From: BM506 sp031581485
GTDB taxonomy: Bacteria; Desulfobacterota; Desulfobulbia; Desulfobulbales; SURF-16
Length of the DNA stretch: 6,226 nucleotides
Reading direction: 5' to 3'
NCBI GenBank assembly: GCA_031581485.1
Contig: JAVLBA010000108.1
Location: 1-6,226, forward strand
The notes beneath the pieces are model-generated. The model was not told where the DNA came from. It saw nothing but the letters and a program-made list of their open reading frames with translations, and made no database searches. The position numbers and the translations under genes were made by a program. Below are positions 1 through 5,938 of this stretch, piece by piece. Numbering within the stretch: the stretch's first letter is position 1; every line of letters begins with the position of its first letter.

Positions 1-504
1 TCAGCCATTGCCCGCCGCATGGGCCTGACCCAGGGCGCCCTTTTCCGCCATTTTCCCAACAAAGACGCCCTGTTACAGAGCGTGATGACCTGCGTGGCCC
101 ACCGCTTGCTGGGCCGGGTGGAAAAGGCCGTGCAGGGTGCCGCCTCCCCCCTTTGCGCCCTGGAGGCCATGTTCATGGCCCATGTGCACTTTGTCATGGA
201 GCATCCAGGGGTGCCCCGTATCCTCTTCGGGGAGCTGCAGCGGGGGGAACAGACCGCGGCCAAACAGATGGTCCAGACCCTTATCCGCCGTTACGGGGAG
301 CGTCTGCATCTGCTCCTTGAGCAAGGCAAGGCCAGCGGCGAACTCGATCCCGGCCTGGACACGGAAGCCGCCGCCACCCTCTTCATCGGCACCATCCAGG
401 GGCTGGTGATGCAGGCCCTGCTGGCCGGCGACGTTGCGCAGATCCGCAGGGACGCCCCCAAGGTCTTCACCATTTATCAGCGCGGCATCAGGAGCAGATC
501 ATGA
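1..504 (+). CDS. TetR/AcrR-family transcriptional regulator, 5'-truncated
   Basis: This is the last 167 residues of a TetR-type repressor. The reading frame is open from base 1, so the start codon and about 25-40 N-terminal residues lie outside the window; the ATG at 19 is internal. Visible residues 1-25 are the second half of the TetR helix-turn-helix: SAIARRMGLTQGALFRHFPN, then KDALL. This matches the family pattern of a recognition helix followed by a YxHFxxKxxLL-like segment. The remaining mainly helical part (about 30-167) is the ligand-binding and dimerisation domain, including GTIQGLVMQALLAGD near the end. Family members bind an operator near their own promoter and release it when a small ligand binds. 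The stop codon overlaps the start of the adaptor gene (ATGA, 501-504), so repressor and pump are probably co-transcribed and autoregulated. The operator would lie upstream of the window. The family call is firm; the ligand is unknown. Confidence 0.93.
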   Translation, partial: SAIARRMGLTQGALFRHFPNKDALLQSVMTCVAHRLLGRVEKAVQGAASPLCALEAMFMAHVHFVMEHPGVPRILFGELQRGEQTAAKQMVQTLIRRYGERLHLLLEQGKASGELDPGLDTEAAATLFIGTIQGLVMQALLAGDVAQIRRDAPKVFTIYQRGIRSRS

Positions 505-1652
505 AACCTTTTCCTTTGCAAAAGAGCACCCTGGCCATCCTGGCGATACTCATCCCCCTGCTGGCACTTTTTATCTATGTGGCCCTGCGCTCCGGACCGC
601 TGGCCCCGGTGCCCGTGATCCTGACCACGGTGGAGGAGAAGGCCATCAGCCCGGCGCTGTTCGGCATCGGCACGGTGGAGGCGCGCTACACCTATAAGAT
701 CGGCCCCACCTTTGCCGGACGCCTCCAGCGACTGGATGTCCAGGTGGGAGACCAGGTCAAGGCCGGCCAGCTCCTGGGCGACATGGATCCGGTTGATCTT
801 GACCAGCGGATCCGCGCCCAGGAGGCGGCCCGGCAACGGGCAAAGGCGCAATTAGCGGAGGCAAAGGCCCGCCACTCCTATGCCCGGAAAGAGGCGCAGC
901 GTTACCAGGAGCTGCTGGCCGCCCGCTCCACCAGTGAAGAAGCGGCCTCTGCCAAAGAACAGGAGCTGCAGATTGCCGCGGCCGGCCTGCAGGCGGCACA
1001 AGGAGAATTGAGCCGGGCGGCCGCCGAGGGCCGGGCCCTGGTGGCCCAGCGCACCAATCTGCAGCTGGTGGCACCGGTTGCCGGCCTGGTGGCGGCGCGC
1101 CATGCCGATCCCGGCACCACCCTGGTGGCCGGCCAGGCCGTGGTGGAGATCATCGACCCCCTGACCCTGTGGGTCAATGTCCGCCTTGATCAGACCCAGG
1201 CGCAGGGGCTGGCCGCTGATCTGCCGGCCCAGATCGTCTTGCGCTCCCAGAGGGGCACCTCAAGGGCCGGCCGGGTCCTGCGCATAGAGCCCCTGGCCGA
1301 CGTGGTCACCGAGGAAATGCTCGCCAAGGTGGTCTTTACAGAGCTGCCGGAGCCGCTGCCCCCTGTTGGCGAACTGGCCGAGGTCACCATTGCCCTGCCG
1401 CCGCTGGCCCCCGGCCCGGTCCTCCCCAATGCCGCCATCCAGCGCCGTCAGGGCAGCCTGGGGGTCTGGCAGGTCACCAAGGGGGAGCTCCATTTCAGCA
1501 AAGTCACCCTGGGCACCGCGGATCTGGATGGCCTGGTCCAGGTGCGGGAAGGAGTGCAGACAGGGGATCAGGTGATCCTCTACAGCACCAATGCCCTGCA
1601 CGACCGCAGCCGCATTGACGTGGTGGAAGAGCTGCCGGGGATAGAACCATGA
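501..1652 (+). CDS. HlyD-family membrane fusion protein (periplasmic adaptor of an ABC efflux pump)
   Basis: A 383-residue periplasmic adaptor that would link the inner-membrane pump to the outer-membrane channel. Residues 10-29 form one hydrophobic N-terminal anchor with no lipobox. Residues about 66-98 are the first half of the lipoyl-like domain (GRLQRLDVQVGDQVKAGQLL). Residues about 100-183 are an Ala/Glu/Gln/Arg-rich coiled-coil hairpin. The second lipoyl half lies at 186-219 (LVAPVAGLVAARHADPGTTL). A beta-barrel region (about 222-300) and a membrane-proximal domain (about 305-375) follow. Length and domain order are normal for RND/ABC adaptors such as MacA, AcrA or DevB. The ATG at 501 is preceded by AGGAG at 490-494, six bases upstream, and overlaps the stop of the regulator. 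Adjacent permease and ATPase genes indicate an ABC rather than an RND partner. Substrate unknown. Confidence 0.94.
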   Translation: MKPFPLQKSTLAILAILIPLLALFIYVALRSGPLAPVPVILTTVEEKAISPALFGIGTVEARYTYKIGPTFAGRLQRLDVQVGDQVKAGQLLGDMDPVDLDQRIRAQEAARQRAKAQLAEAKARHSYARKEAQRYQELLAARSTSEEAASAKEQELQIAAAGLQAAQGELSRAAAEGRALVAQRTNLQLVAPVAGLVAARHADPGTTLVAGQAVVEIIDPLTLWVNVRLDQTQAQGLAADLPAQIVLRSQRGTSRAGRVLRIEPLADVVTEEMLAKVVFTELPEPLPPVGELAEVTIALPPLAPGPVLPNAAIQRRQGSLGVWQVTKGELHFSKVTLGTADLDGLVQVREGVQTGDQVILYSTNALHDRSRIDVVEELPGIEP

Positions 1653-2854
1653 TCAGCTTGGCCGGACGCGACATCATGCACGCCTGGGGCAAATTTGTCT
1701 TTACCGGCGTGGGCCTGGGACTGCTCATCGGGGTCACCCTCTCCATGGCCGGCATCTACCGCGGCATGGTGGATGACGCCAAGGTCCTGCTGGACAACAG
1801 CGGCGCTGATCTGTGGGTGGTGCAGCAAGATACCCTGGGCCCCTATGCGGAACCGTCCAGCATCTACGACGATACCTGGCGCACCATTGCCGGCATGGCT
1901 GGGGTGGCACGGGTGGCAAATGTCACCTACCTCACCATGCAGGTGCGCCAGGGCCAGCGTGACGTGCGCACCATGGTCACCGGGATCACCGCCGGCCAGC
2001 CCGGCACGCCGGGCTGGCCGCCCTACCTGGTGGCCGGCCGCCAGATCACCCGGGGCCACTACGAGGCCGTGGCGGACATAGCGGCCGGCTTTGCCCTGGG
2101 GGACCGTCTGCAGATTCGCCGCAACCACTACACCGTGGTGGGGCTGACCCGGCGCATGGTCTCTTCCGGCGGTGACCCCATGATCTTCATCCCCCTCAAG
2201 GATGCCCAGGAGGCCCAGTTTCTCAAAGACAACGATGCCATCCACCAGCAGCGCCGGCGCACCGCTGCCAACCCCGCCTTCAACCGGCCGGGCAGCCCGG
2301 ATCTGCTTGCCGCGGTCATCGCCTCCCAGAGCAGCAACCCCTATGTCAACGCGGTGCTGGTGCAGGTCAAAAAAGGTCATGACCACGAGCAAGTGGCAGC
2401 AGAAATCCGCCGCTGGCAGCGCCTCACCGTCTACACCCGCAGCCAGATGGAGGAGATCCTGGTGGGCAAGCTCATCGCCACCTCGGCCAAGCAGATCGGC
2501 ATGTTCCTGGTGATCCTCTCCATTGTCAGCGCCGCCATTGTCGCCTTCATCATCTACACCCTGACCCTGGGCAAGATCCGGGAGATCGCAGTGCTGAAGC
2601 TGATCGGCACCAGAAACCGCACCATTGCCGGCCTGATCATGCAGCAGGCCATTGCCCTGGGGGTGATCGGCTTTGTGGTGGGGAAGATCACCGCCACCCT
2701 CTTGATGGCGCCCATCTTCCCCAAATATGTGCTGCTGGAGCCCATGGACTCGGTACGGGGATTCGTCGCCGTGGTGGTGATCTGCATCTTAGCGAGCCTT
2801 GTTGCCATCCGCTCCGCCCTCAAGGTCGATCCGGCCGAGGCCATAGGAGGTTGA
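1649..2854 (+). CDS. ABC transporter permease, FtsX/MacB/DevC type
   Basis: A 401-residue inner-membrane subunit with the MacB-like layout of one N-terminal membrane helix (about 16-35), a large periplasmic domain (about 36-282) and three C-terminal helices (about 283-305, 325-355, 370-390). Diagnostic features are the cytoplasmic segment REIAVLKLIGTRNRTIAGLI at 311-330, which matches the FtsX-family coupling region that contacts the ATPase, and the C-terminal VDPAEAIGG, like the DPaeAL ending of MacB/LolC-type permeases. Such type VII ABC permeases do not form a classic membrane channel. ATP-driven movement is passed to the periplasmic domain, which pushes substrate through the adaptor and outer-membrane channel. 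No ATPase domain is fused, unlike MacB itself, so the organisation is DevC-like. The start overlaps the adaptor stop (ATGA, 1649-1652) and has only a weak GGGG upstream (1637-1640), so translation is probably coupled to the adaptor gene. Confidence 0.93.
   Translation: MISLAGRDIMHAWGKFVFTGVGLGLLIGVTLSMAGIYRGMVDDAKVLLDNSGADLWVVQQDTLGPYAEPSSIYDDTWRTIAGMAGVARVANVTYLTMQVRQGQRDVRTMVTGITAGQPGTPGWPPYLVAGRQITRGHYEAVADIAAGFALGDRLQIRRNHYTVVGLTRRMVSSGGDPMIFIPLKDAQEAQFLKDNDAIHQQRRRTAANPAFNRPGSPDLLAAVIASQSSNPYVNAVLVQVKKGHDHEQVAAEIRRWQRLTVYTRSQMEEILVGKLIATSAKQIGMFLVILSIVSAAIVAFIIYTLTLGKIREIAVLKLIGTRNRTIAGLIMQQAIALGVIGFVVGKITATLLMAPIFPKYVLLEPMDSVRGFVAVVVICILASLVAIRSALKVDPAEAIGG
2845..2850 (+). promoter_or_regulatory. 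Ribosome binding site of the ATPase gene
   Basis: A full AGGAGG lies inside the last codons of the permease gene, five bases before the ATG at 2856. It is the strongest Shine-Dalgarno sequence within the pump genes and fixes the ATPase start. It suggests that the ATPase initiates independently, in contrast to the ATGA-coupled permease. Confidence 0.8.
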
Positions 2855-2855
2855 G

Positions 2856-3566
2856 ATGACAGAACACGGTATCCTCATTGAAGGTCTCCGGAAACGCTAC
2901 GGCAGCGGCGACACCGCTGTTGATGCCCTGAAGGATGTCAACATGCAGGTGGCCCCGGGTGAGGTGGTGGGCCTGATCGGGCCGTCCGGCTCCGGCAAGA
3001 GCACCCTGCTCAAGGCCCTGGGGGCGGTGATCGAGCCCACGGCCGGCCGCATGACCCTGGGGGGCCAGGTGATCTATGACAACGGCTGGCTGGTCAAGGA
3101 CCTGCGGGCCCTGCGCCGGGACAAAATCGGTTTTGTCTTCCAGGCGCCCTATCTCATCCCCTTCCTCAATGTCACGGACAACGTGGCCCTGCTGCCCATG
3201 CTGGCCGGGACATCCAACGCTGCGGCCCGTGAGCGGGCCCTGGAGCTCTTTAAGGCCATGGAGGTGGAGCACCGCGCCCAGGCCATGCCCTCGCAGCTTT
3301 CCGGCGGCGAGCAGCAGCGAGTGGCCATTGCCCGGGGCCTGGTCAATCGGCCACCGGTAATCCTGGCCGATGAACCCACAGCGCCCTTGGACAGTGTCCG
3401 CGCCCTGGCCGTGATCCGGATCTTAAACGACATGGCCCGTCAACTTGAAACCGCCATCATCGTGGTCACCCACGACGAAAAGATCATTCCCACCTTCAAG
3501 CGCATCTACCACATCCGCGATGGCGTCACCTATGAAGAGGCGGGAGAGGGGCAAGGTTTCACCTGA
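2856..3566 (+). CDS. ABC transporter ATP-binding protein, MacB/DevA/LolD type
   Basis: A 236-residue nucleotide-binding subunit that would dimerise on the cytoplasmic face and power the FtsX-type permease encoded just upstream. All motifs are present in order: Walker A GPSGSGKST (42-50), Q-loop Q96 in FVFQAPYLIP, signature LSGGEQQRVAIARG (148-161), Walker B VILADEP (168-174) with catalytic Glu173, and switch His206 in VVTHDE. Length is typical for the LolD/MacB/DevA class. The D-loop reads APLDS (176-180), where most relatives have a SALD- or AALD-like sequence; the Pro is mildly unusual and not expected to abolish activity. The gene begins one base after the permease stop and so belongs to the same operon. 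ABC ATPase identity is certain; the efflux role rests on the neighbours. Confidence 0.96.
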   Translation: MTEHGILIEGLRKRYGSGDTAVDALKDVNMQVAPGEVVGLIGPSGSGKSTLLKALGAVIEPTAGRMTLGGQVIYDNGWLVKDLRALRRDKIGFVFQAPYLIPFLNVTDNVALLPMLAGTSNAAARERALELFKAMEVEHRAQAMPSQLSGGEQQRVAIARGLVNRPPVILADEPTAPLDSVRALAVIRILNDMARQLETAIIVVTHDEKIIPTFKRIYHIRDGVTYEEAGEGQGFT

Positions 3567-3621
3567 AGCTTCCCCCTGCTGCCGCCAGATCTTCTGCACG
3601 CCTTTTTAGAGGAGCATTTCC

Positions 3622-5103
3622 ATGGCCCATATGACAACACCACACCGTCTGCTTGTTTCGACGCTCATCCTCACCGCCCTGCTGACGGGCTGCACCGTGG
3701 GCCCCGATTTCAAGCGCCCTCTCCCCCCTGAGGTGGCGGACTATGGCGCTTCCACTGCTGCCGGCTCCGTCGGCAGCGGCGCCCCCCAGCATATCGTTGC
3801 CGGCGGCCCGGTCAACCGACAGTGGTGGCAGGAATTTGGTTCCGCCCCACTCAATGCCCTCATCGAAGAGGGACTGCAGGCCAGCCCCACCCTGGCTGCG
3901 GCCCGGGCCACCCTGCGCCAGGCCGGGGAGGTGTATAGCGCCCAGGCCGGCTCCAGCCTCTATCCCCAGGTGGATGGCCAGCTCAGCGGCCAGCGCCAGC
4001 GCCTCAACCCCAGCGCCTTGGGCCAGACGGGGGCGCCCCGGGAATTCAGTCTCTACAACGCCGGGGTGGGGGTCCGCTATAGCCTGGATCTGGCCGGCGG
4101 CAACCGCCGGGCCCTGGAGGCCCTGGCCGCCCGCGTCGACTATCAAGACTACCAGCTGGCCGGCAGCCGCCTGACCCTGGCCGCCAATATCGTCACCACG
4201 GCCATCACCCGGGCCAGGCTGGCCAGGCAGATCCAGGTGACAGAAGCCATCCTCCTCTCCCATGAAGAACAGCTGCTACTGACCCGGGAACGGGTGCGCC
4301 TGGGCCAGGCCGCTGAAGATGAGGCCTTGATCCTGGCGATCCAGGTGGAACAGAGCCGCGCCACCATTCCCCTGCTGCGCAAAGGGCTGCAGCAGAGCAA
4401 CCATCTGCTGCTGGTGCTCACCGGCCAGGCCCCGGGCAGCGGCGTCCTGCCCGCCATTCCCCTGGAGGCCTTCACCCTGCCTTCTGCCCTGCCCCTGATG
4501 GTGCCCTCTGCTCTGGTCCGGGCCCGCCCCGACATCCAGGCGGCAGAGGCCCTGCTGCATGAGGCCAATGCCGAATATGGCGTGGCCATCGCCAACCTCT
4601 ATCCCCAGCTCAACCTCAGCGGAGATCTGGCCACCCAGGCCTTAACCACCGGGGCCCTGTTCGGCAGCGGTTCAGAGGTGTGGAGCCTGGTGGGCCAATT
4701 GACCCAACCCCTCTTCAACCCCGGCCTGCCGGCCCGGAAGCGGGCCGCCCTGGCCGCCTTTGAGGCGGCAGCGGCAAATTACCAAACCGTTGTCCTGGAA
4801 GCCCTGCGCAATGTGGCCGATGTCCTGGCCGCCCTGGACAACGATGCCCAGCGCCTGGCCGCCCTGTCAGCGGCCAGCAAGGCCGCCCACCAGTCCCAGG
4901 AGTCGATGCAGCGCCGCTACGGCCTGGGAGCGGCCAGCTACATCGAACTGCTCACGGCCCAGCAGCAGGCCCAACAGACCCGCATCGACCTGATAGAGGC
5001 CCAGGCCCAGCGCCTGGCCAATAGCGCTGCCCTCTATCAGGCCATGGGCGGCGGCGTCCTCACCACCAAGAGCAAGGCCGGCCCTGCCCCAGGCAATGAG
5101 TAA
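3622..5103 (+). CDS. Outer-membrane efflux lipoprotein, TolC-like, NodT/RND class
   Basis: A 493-residue outer-membrane channel subunit expected to trimerise and form the exit duct for the pump encoded upstream. The N-terminus is a lipoprotein signal peptide: hydrophobic residues 9-20 and a lipobox LTGC with acylated Cys24, followed by TVGPDFKRP, the usual start of mature NodT/OprM-type proteins. Family landmarks are QWWQEFGSAPLNALIEEGL (67-85), the central repeat motif SALVRARPDIQAAEALLHEA (296-315) continuing to GVAIANLYPQL (320-330), and the terminal LYQAMGGGV (471-479). Two outer-membrane efflux repeats of about 190-200 residues explain the length. An AGAGGAG at 3608-3614 lies seven bases before the ATG at 3622; an in-frame ATG three codons later is possible but worse placed. 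The gene follows the ATPase after 55 bases with no terminator seen, so it is probably in the same transcript. Confidence 0.95.
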   Translation: MAHMTTPHRLLVSTLILTALLTGCTVGPDFKRPLPPEVADYGASTAAGSVGSGAPQHIVAGGPVNRQWWQEFGSAPLNALIEEGLQASPTLAAARATLRQAGEVYSAQAGSSLYPQVDGQLSGQRQRLNPSALGQTGAPREFSLYNAGVGVRYSLDLAGGNRRALEALAARVDYQDYQLAGSRLTLAANIVTTAITRARLARQIQVTEAILLSHEEQLLLTRERVRLGQAAEDEALILAIQVEQSRATIPLLRKGLQQSNHLLLVLTGQAPGSGVLPAIPLEAFTLPSALPLMVPSALVRARPDIQAAEALLHEANAEYGVAIANLYPQLNLSGDLATQALTTGALFGSGSEVWSLVGQLTQPLFNPGLPARKRAALAAFEAAAANYQTVVLEALRNVADVLAALDNDAQRLAALSAASKAAHQSQESMQRRYGLGAASYIELLTAQQQAQQTRIDLIEAQAQRLANSAALYQAMGGGVLTTKSKAGPAPGNE

Positions 5104-5151
5104 AAAGAGCGCCACGCACCTTTTTCGACAGGACCATACCTCCCATCCAAC

Positions 5152-5177
5152 GCCCCCTACAGGGGCTTCCTTTTCTC
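5152..5177 (+). terminator. Probable intrinsic terminator of the efflux operon
   Basis: The arms GCCCC (5152-5156) and GGGGC (5162-5166) form a five-pair all-GC stem around a five-base loop, followed at once by the pyrimidine run TTCCTTTTCTC (5167-5177). It lies 49 bases after the stop of the outer-membrane channel gene, the expected place for the end of the operon. The stem is short and the U-tract is interrupted by C, so efficiency may be moderate. Confidence 0.5.
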
Positions 5178-5205
5178 TCCACCTTCCGCCGCTCAGAACA
5201 AAGCC

Positions 5206-5234
5206 TTGCACTGCCATAATTTGTCAGGTAAACA
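5206..5234 (+). promoter_or_regulatory. Weak candidate sigma-70-type promoter for the secreted-protein gene
   Basis: TTGCAC (5206-5211) resembles a -35 element, and TAAACA (5229-5234), 17 bases later, is a poor -10 match (three of six). It would give a leader of roughly 130 bases before the ATG at 5369. This is the best-spaced pair I could find in the gap, but it is weak. A promoter somewhere here is expected because a terminator precedes and the gene composition changes. Confidence 0.2.
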
Positions 5235-5368
5235 GAGAACAGACGCCGGGGCGCCACTGCCGCCTGCCTCGTTTTCAGGCCCCACCAGAAAGGAAAATAG
5301 CCCCCTGCTGCCCCCGCTGCCAAGGGAGGTCAGCTTGATCCGCAGAGAGAAAGACGTCCGGAGGAGAC

Positions 5369-5731
5369 ATGAAAAAGATACCTGCACTCATCTTCTTATT
5401 TTTTATATTTTTCCTGCCGGCCACCACCTATGGTGAAGAAAAAACAATCACCAAGGATGGTTATAAGACGAGAATATATTGGTTTAAAAAGGGCAATGAC
5501 CTGATAGTTTCCGGAGAAGTGAAAGGAAAACAGTACGCCTGTGCCAACCTGAACATGCGAATATATTTTGCCAACACCAGAATACACACTTCAGAAAAGC
5601 TGTATGCAACTATCGAAGATTATAGAGGAAAAAGACATAACAGCTTTTACACAACCAAAACCACCCGCATCAGCAGAGGATATACCAGCGACTGGTCACT
5701 GCAAAATATCTCCTACAACTGTCTCAACTAG
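5369..5731 (+). CDS. Small secreted protein of unknown function, low-GC gene
   Basis: I do not recognise this 120-residue protein. It starts with a clear Sec signal peptide: Lys2-Lys3, then a strongly hydrophobic stretch at 4-17 and a probable cleavage after Gly22 (TTYG, then EE). The mature part of about 98 residues is basic (17 Lys/Arg against 9 Asp/Glu), has nine Tyr, and carries just two Cys, C58 and C118, well placed for one periplasmic disulfide. The pattern of alternating polar and hydrophobic residues (NDLIVSGEVKG, NMRIYFANTRI, KLYATIEDYRGK) suggests a small beta-sandwich, possibly of the FxLYD kind; that is inference only. GGAGG at 5360-5364 fixes the ATG. Hand-counted GC over 5401-5731 is about 40%, far below its neighbours, which suggests acquisition by transfer. 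Its TAG stop coincides with the left CTAG of a possible mobile-element end. It is probably transcribed apart from the pump genes. Confidence 0.8.
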   Translation: MKKIPALIFLFFIFFLPATTYGEEKTITKDGYKTRIYWFKKGNDLIVSGEVKGKQYACANLNMRIYFANTRIHTSEKLYATIEDYRGKRHNSFYTTKTTRISRGYTSDWSLQNISYNCLN

Positions 5732-5749
5732 TGCAGTGTATCACTTAAA
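5726..5749 (+). repeat. Left arm of an imperfect inverted repeat flanking the assembly gap
   Basis: AACTAGT, ten bases, then ACTTAAA. The reverse complement of 5843-5866 has the same two 7-mers with the same ten-base spacing, and four of the ten middle bases also agree (18/24 in total, no gaps). The first bases overlap the last codon and the stop of the secreted-protein gene. Confidence 0.6.
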
Positions 5750-5863
5750 GTTTCGCATATTTATGCAACTCTGCCCTTAACCACAAGGCATTCTTTTTAA
5801 TACCCCCTTGNNNNNNNNNNATAACGAAATTCTACACGTACATTTAAGTTTTACGGAGTACTA
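5729..5863. mobile_element. Possible insertion-sequence remnant whose centre is lost in an assembly gap
   Basis: Two inward-facing imperfect inverted ends (5726-5749 and 5843-5866) enclose AT-rich sequence and the 10-N gap. Both ends carry CTAG (5728-5731 and 5861-5864), so a TA duplication inside CTAG (5729-5730 and 5862-5863) is possible; IS630 is known to prefer TA within CTAG. Multi-copy insertion sequences commonly break assemblies, which would explain the Ns lying between the ends. No transposase coding is visible in the roughly 120 sequenced bases, as expected if only the non-coding tips were assembled. A short non-autonomous element or chance similarity remains possible. A near-palindrome GCATATTTATGC (5755-5766) lies just inside the left end. 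Confidence 0.4.
5811..5820. other. Assembly gap of ten N
   Basis: Ten undetermined bases. The number is probably a placeholder, so the true distance between the left and right parts of the window is unknown and their adjacency relies on scaffolding. The inverted repeat on both sides argues that the join is real and spans one repeated element. Confidence 0.98.
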
Positions 5864-5866
5864 GTT
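5843..5866 (-). repeat. Right arm of the imperfect inverted repeat flanking the assembly gap
   Basis: On the minus strand this reads AACTAGT, ten bases, ACTTAAA, and mirrors 5726-5749. It ends 72 bases before the stop codon of the minus-strand gene at the right edge, and the sequence becomes GC-rich again within about 15 bases outside the arm. Confidence 0.6.
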
Positions 5867-5938
5867 TTTCGCAGATAAAGGCGGCCGATTTCAGCAAAAC
5901 AAACACTGCAGGCCTTGGCCGGAGAGAGCCATACCAGG

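Larger units (their letters stand above)
5104..5368. other. Intergenic region between the efflux operon and the secreted-protein gene
   Basis: These 265 bases hold no credible gene. The left third contains a likely terminator (about 5152-5177). The middle is AT-richer around the CCATAAT at 5214-5220 and is the likely place for a promoter of the next gene. The right third is GC-rich and ends in the strong ribosome binding site of the gene at 5369. An 80-codon open frame starting at 5096 inside the preceding gene crosses most of it but looks non-coding. Confidence 0.6.

Noticed and set aside
1580..2392. 270-codon open frame on the minus strand
   Set aside because: It lies antisense to the adaptor and permease genes, whose families and joins are clear. 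Its His/Gly/Ala/Gln-rich composition is typical of a mirror frame in high-GC DNA, and no family is recognisable.
3559..4263. 234-codon open frame on the minus strand
   Set aside because: It is antisense to the outer-membrane channel gene, has Gly/Ala/Gln-rich mirror-type composition, and shows no recognisable domain.
5096..5338. 80-codon open frame starting ATGAGTAAAAAG in the tail of the channel gene
   Set aside because: The ATG overlaps the upstream gene attractively, but the peptide is Pro/Arg/Ser-rich without domain or membrane segment, and it would read through the likely terminator.
5206..5436. 76-codon open frame overlapping the start of the secreted-protein gene
   Set aside because: It lacks a ribosome binding site and protein-like composition, and it conflicts with the well-supported gene starting at 5369.
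5755..5766. GCATA-TT-TATGC hairpin as terminator of the secreted-protein gene
   Set aside because: The stem is AT-rich with a two-base loop and is not followed by a T run. It lies inside the suspected element end and may be an internal feature of it.
5878..5921. AAGGC/GCCTT pairing downstream of the minus-strand gene as a terminator
   Set aside because: Only five pairs around a loop of more than 30 bases, with no T-tract on the minus strand.
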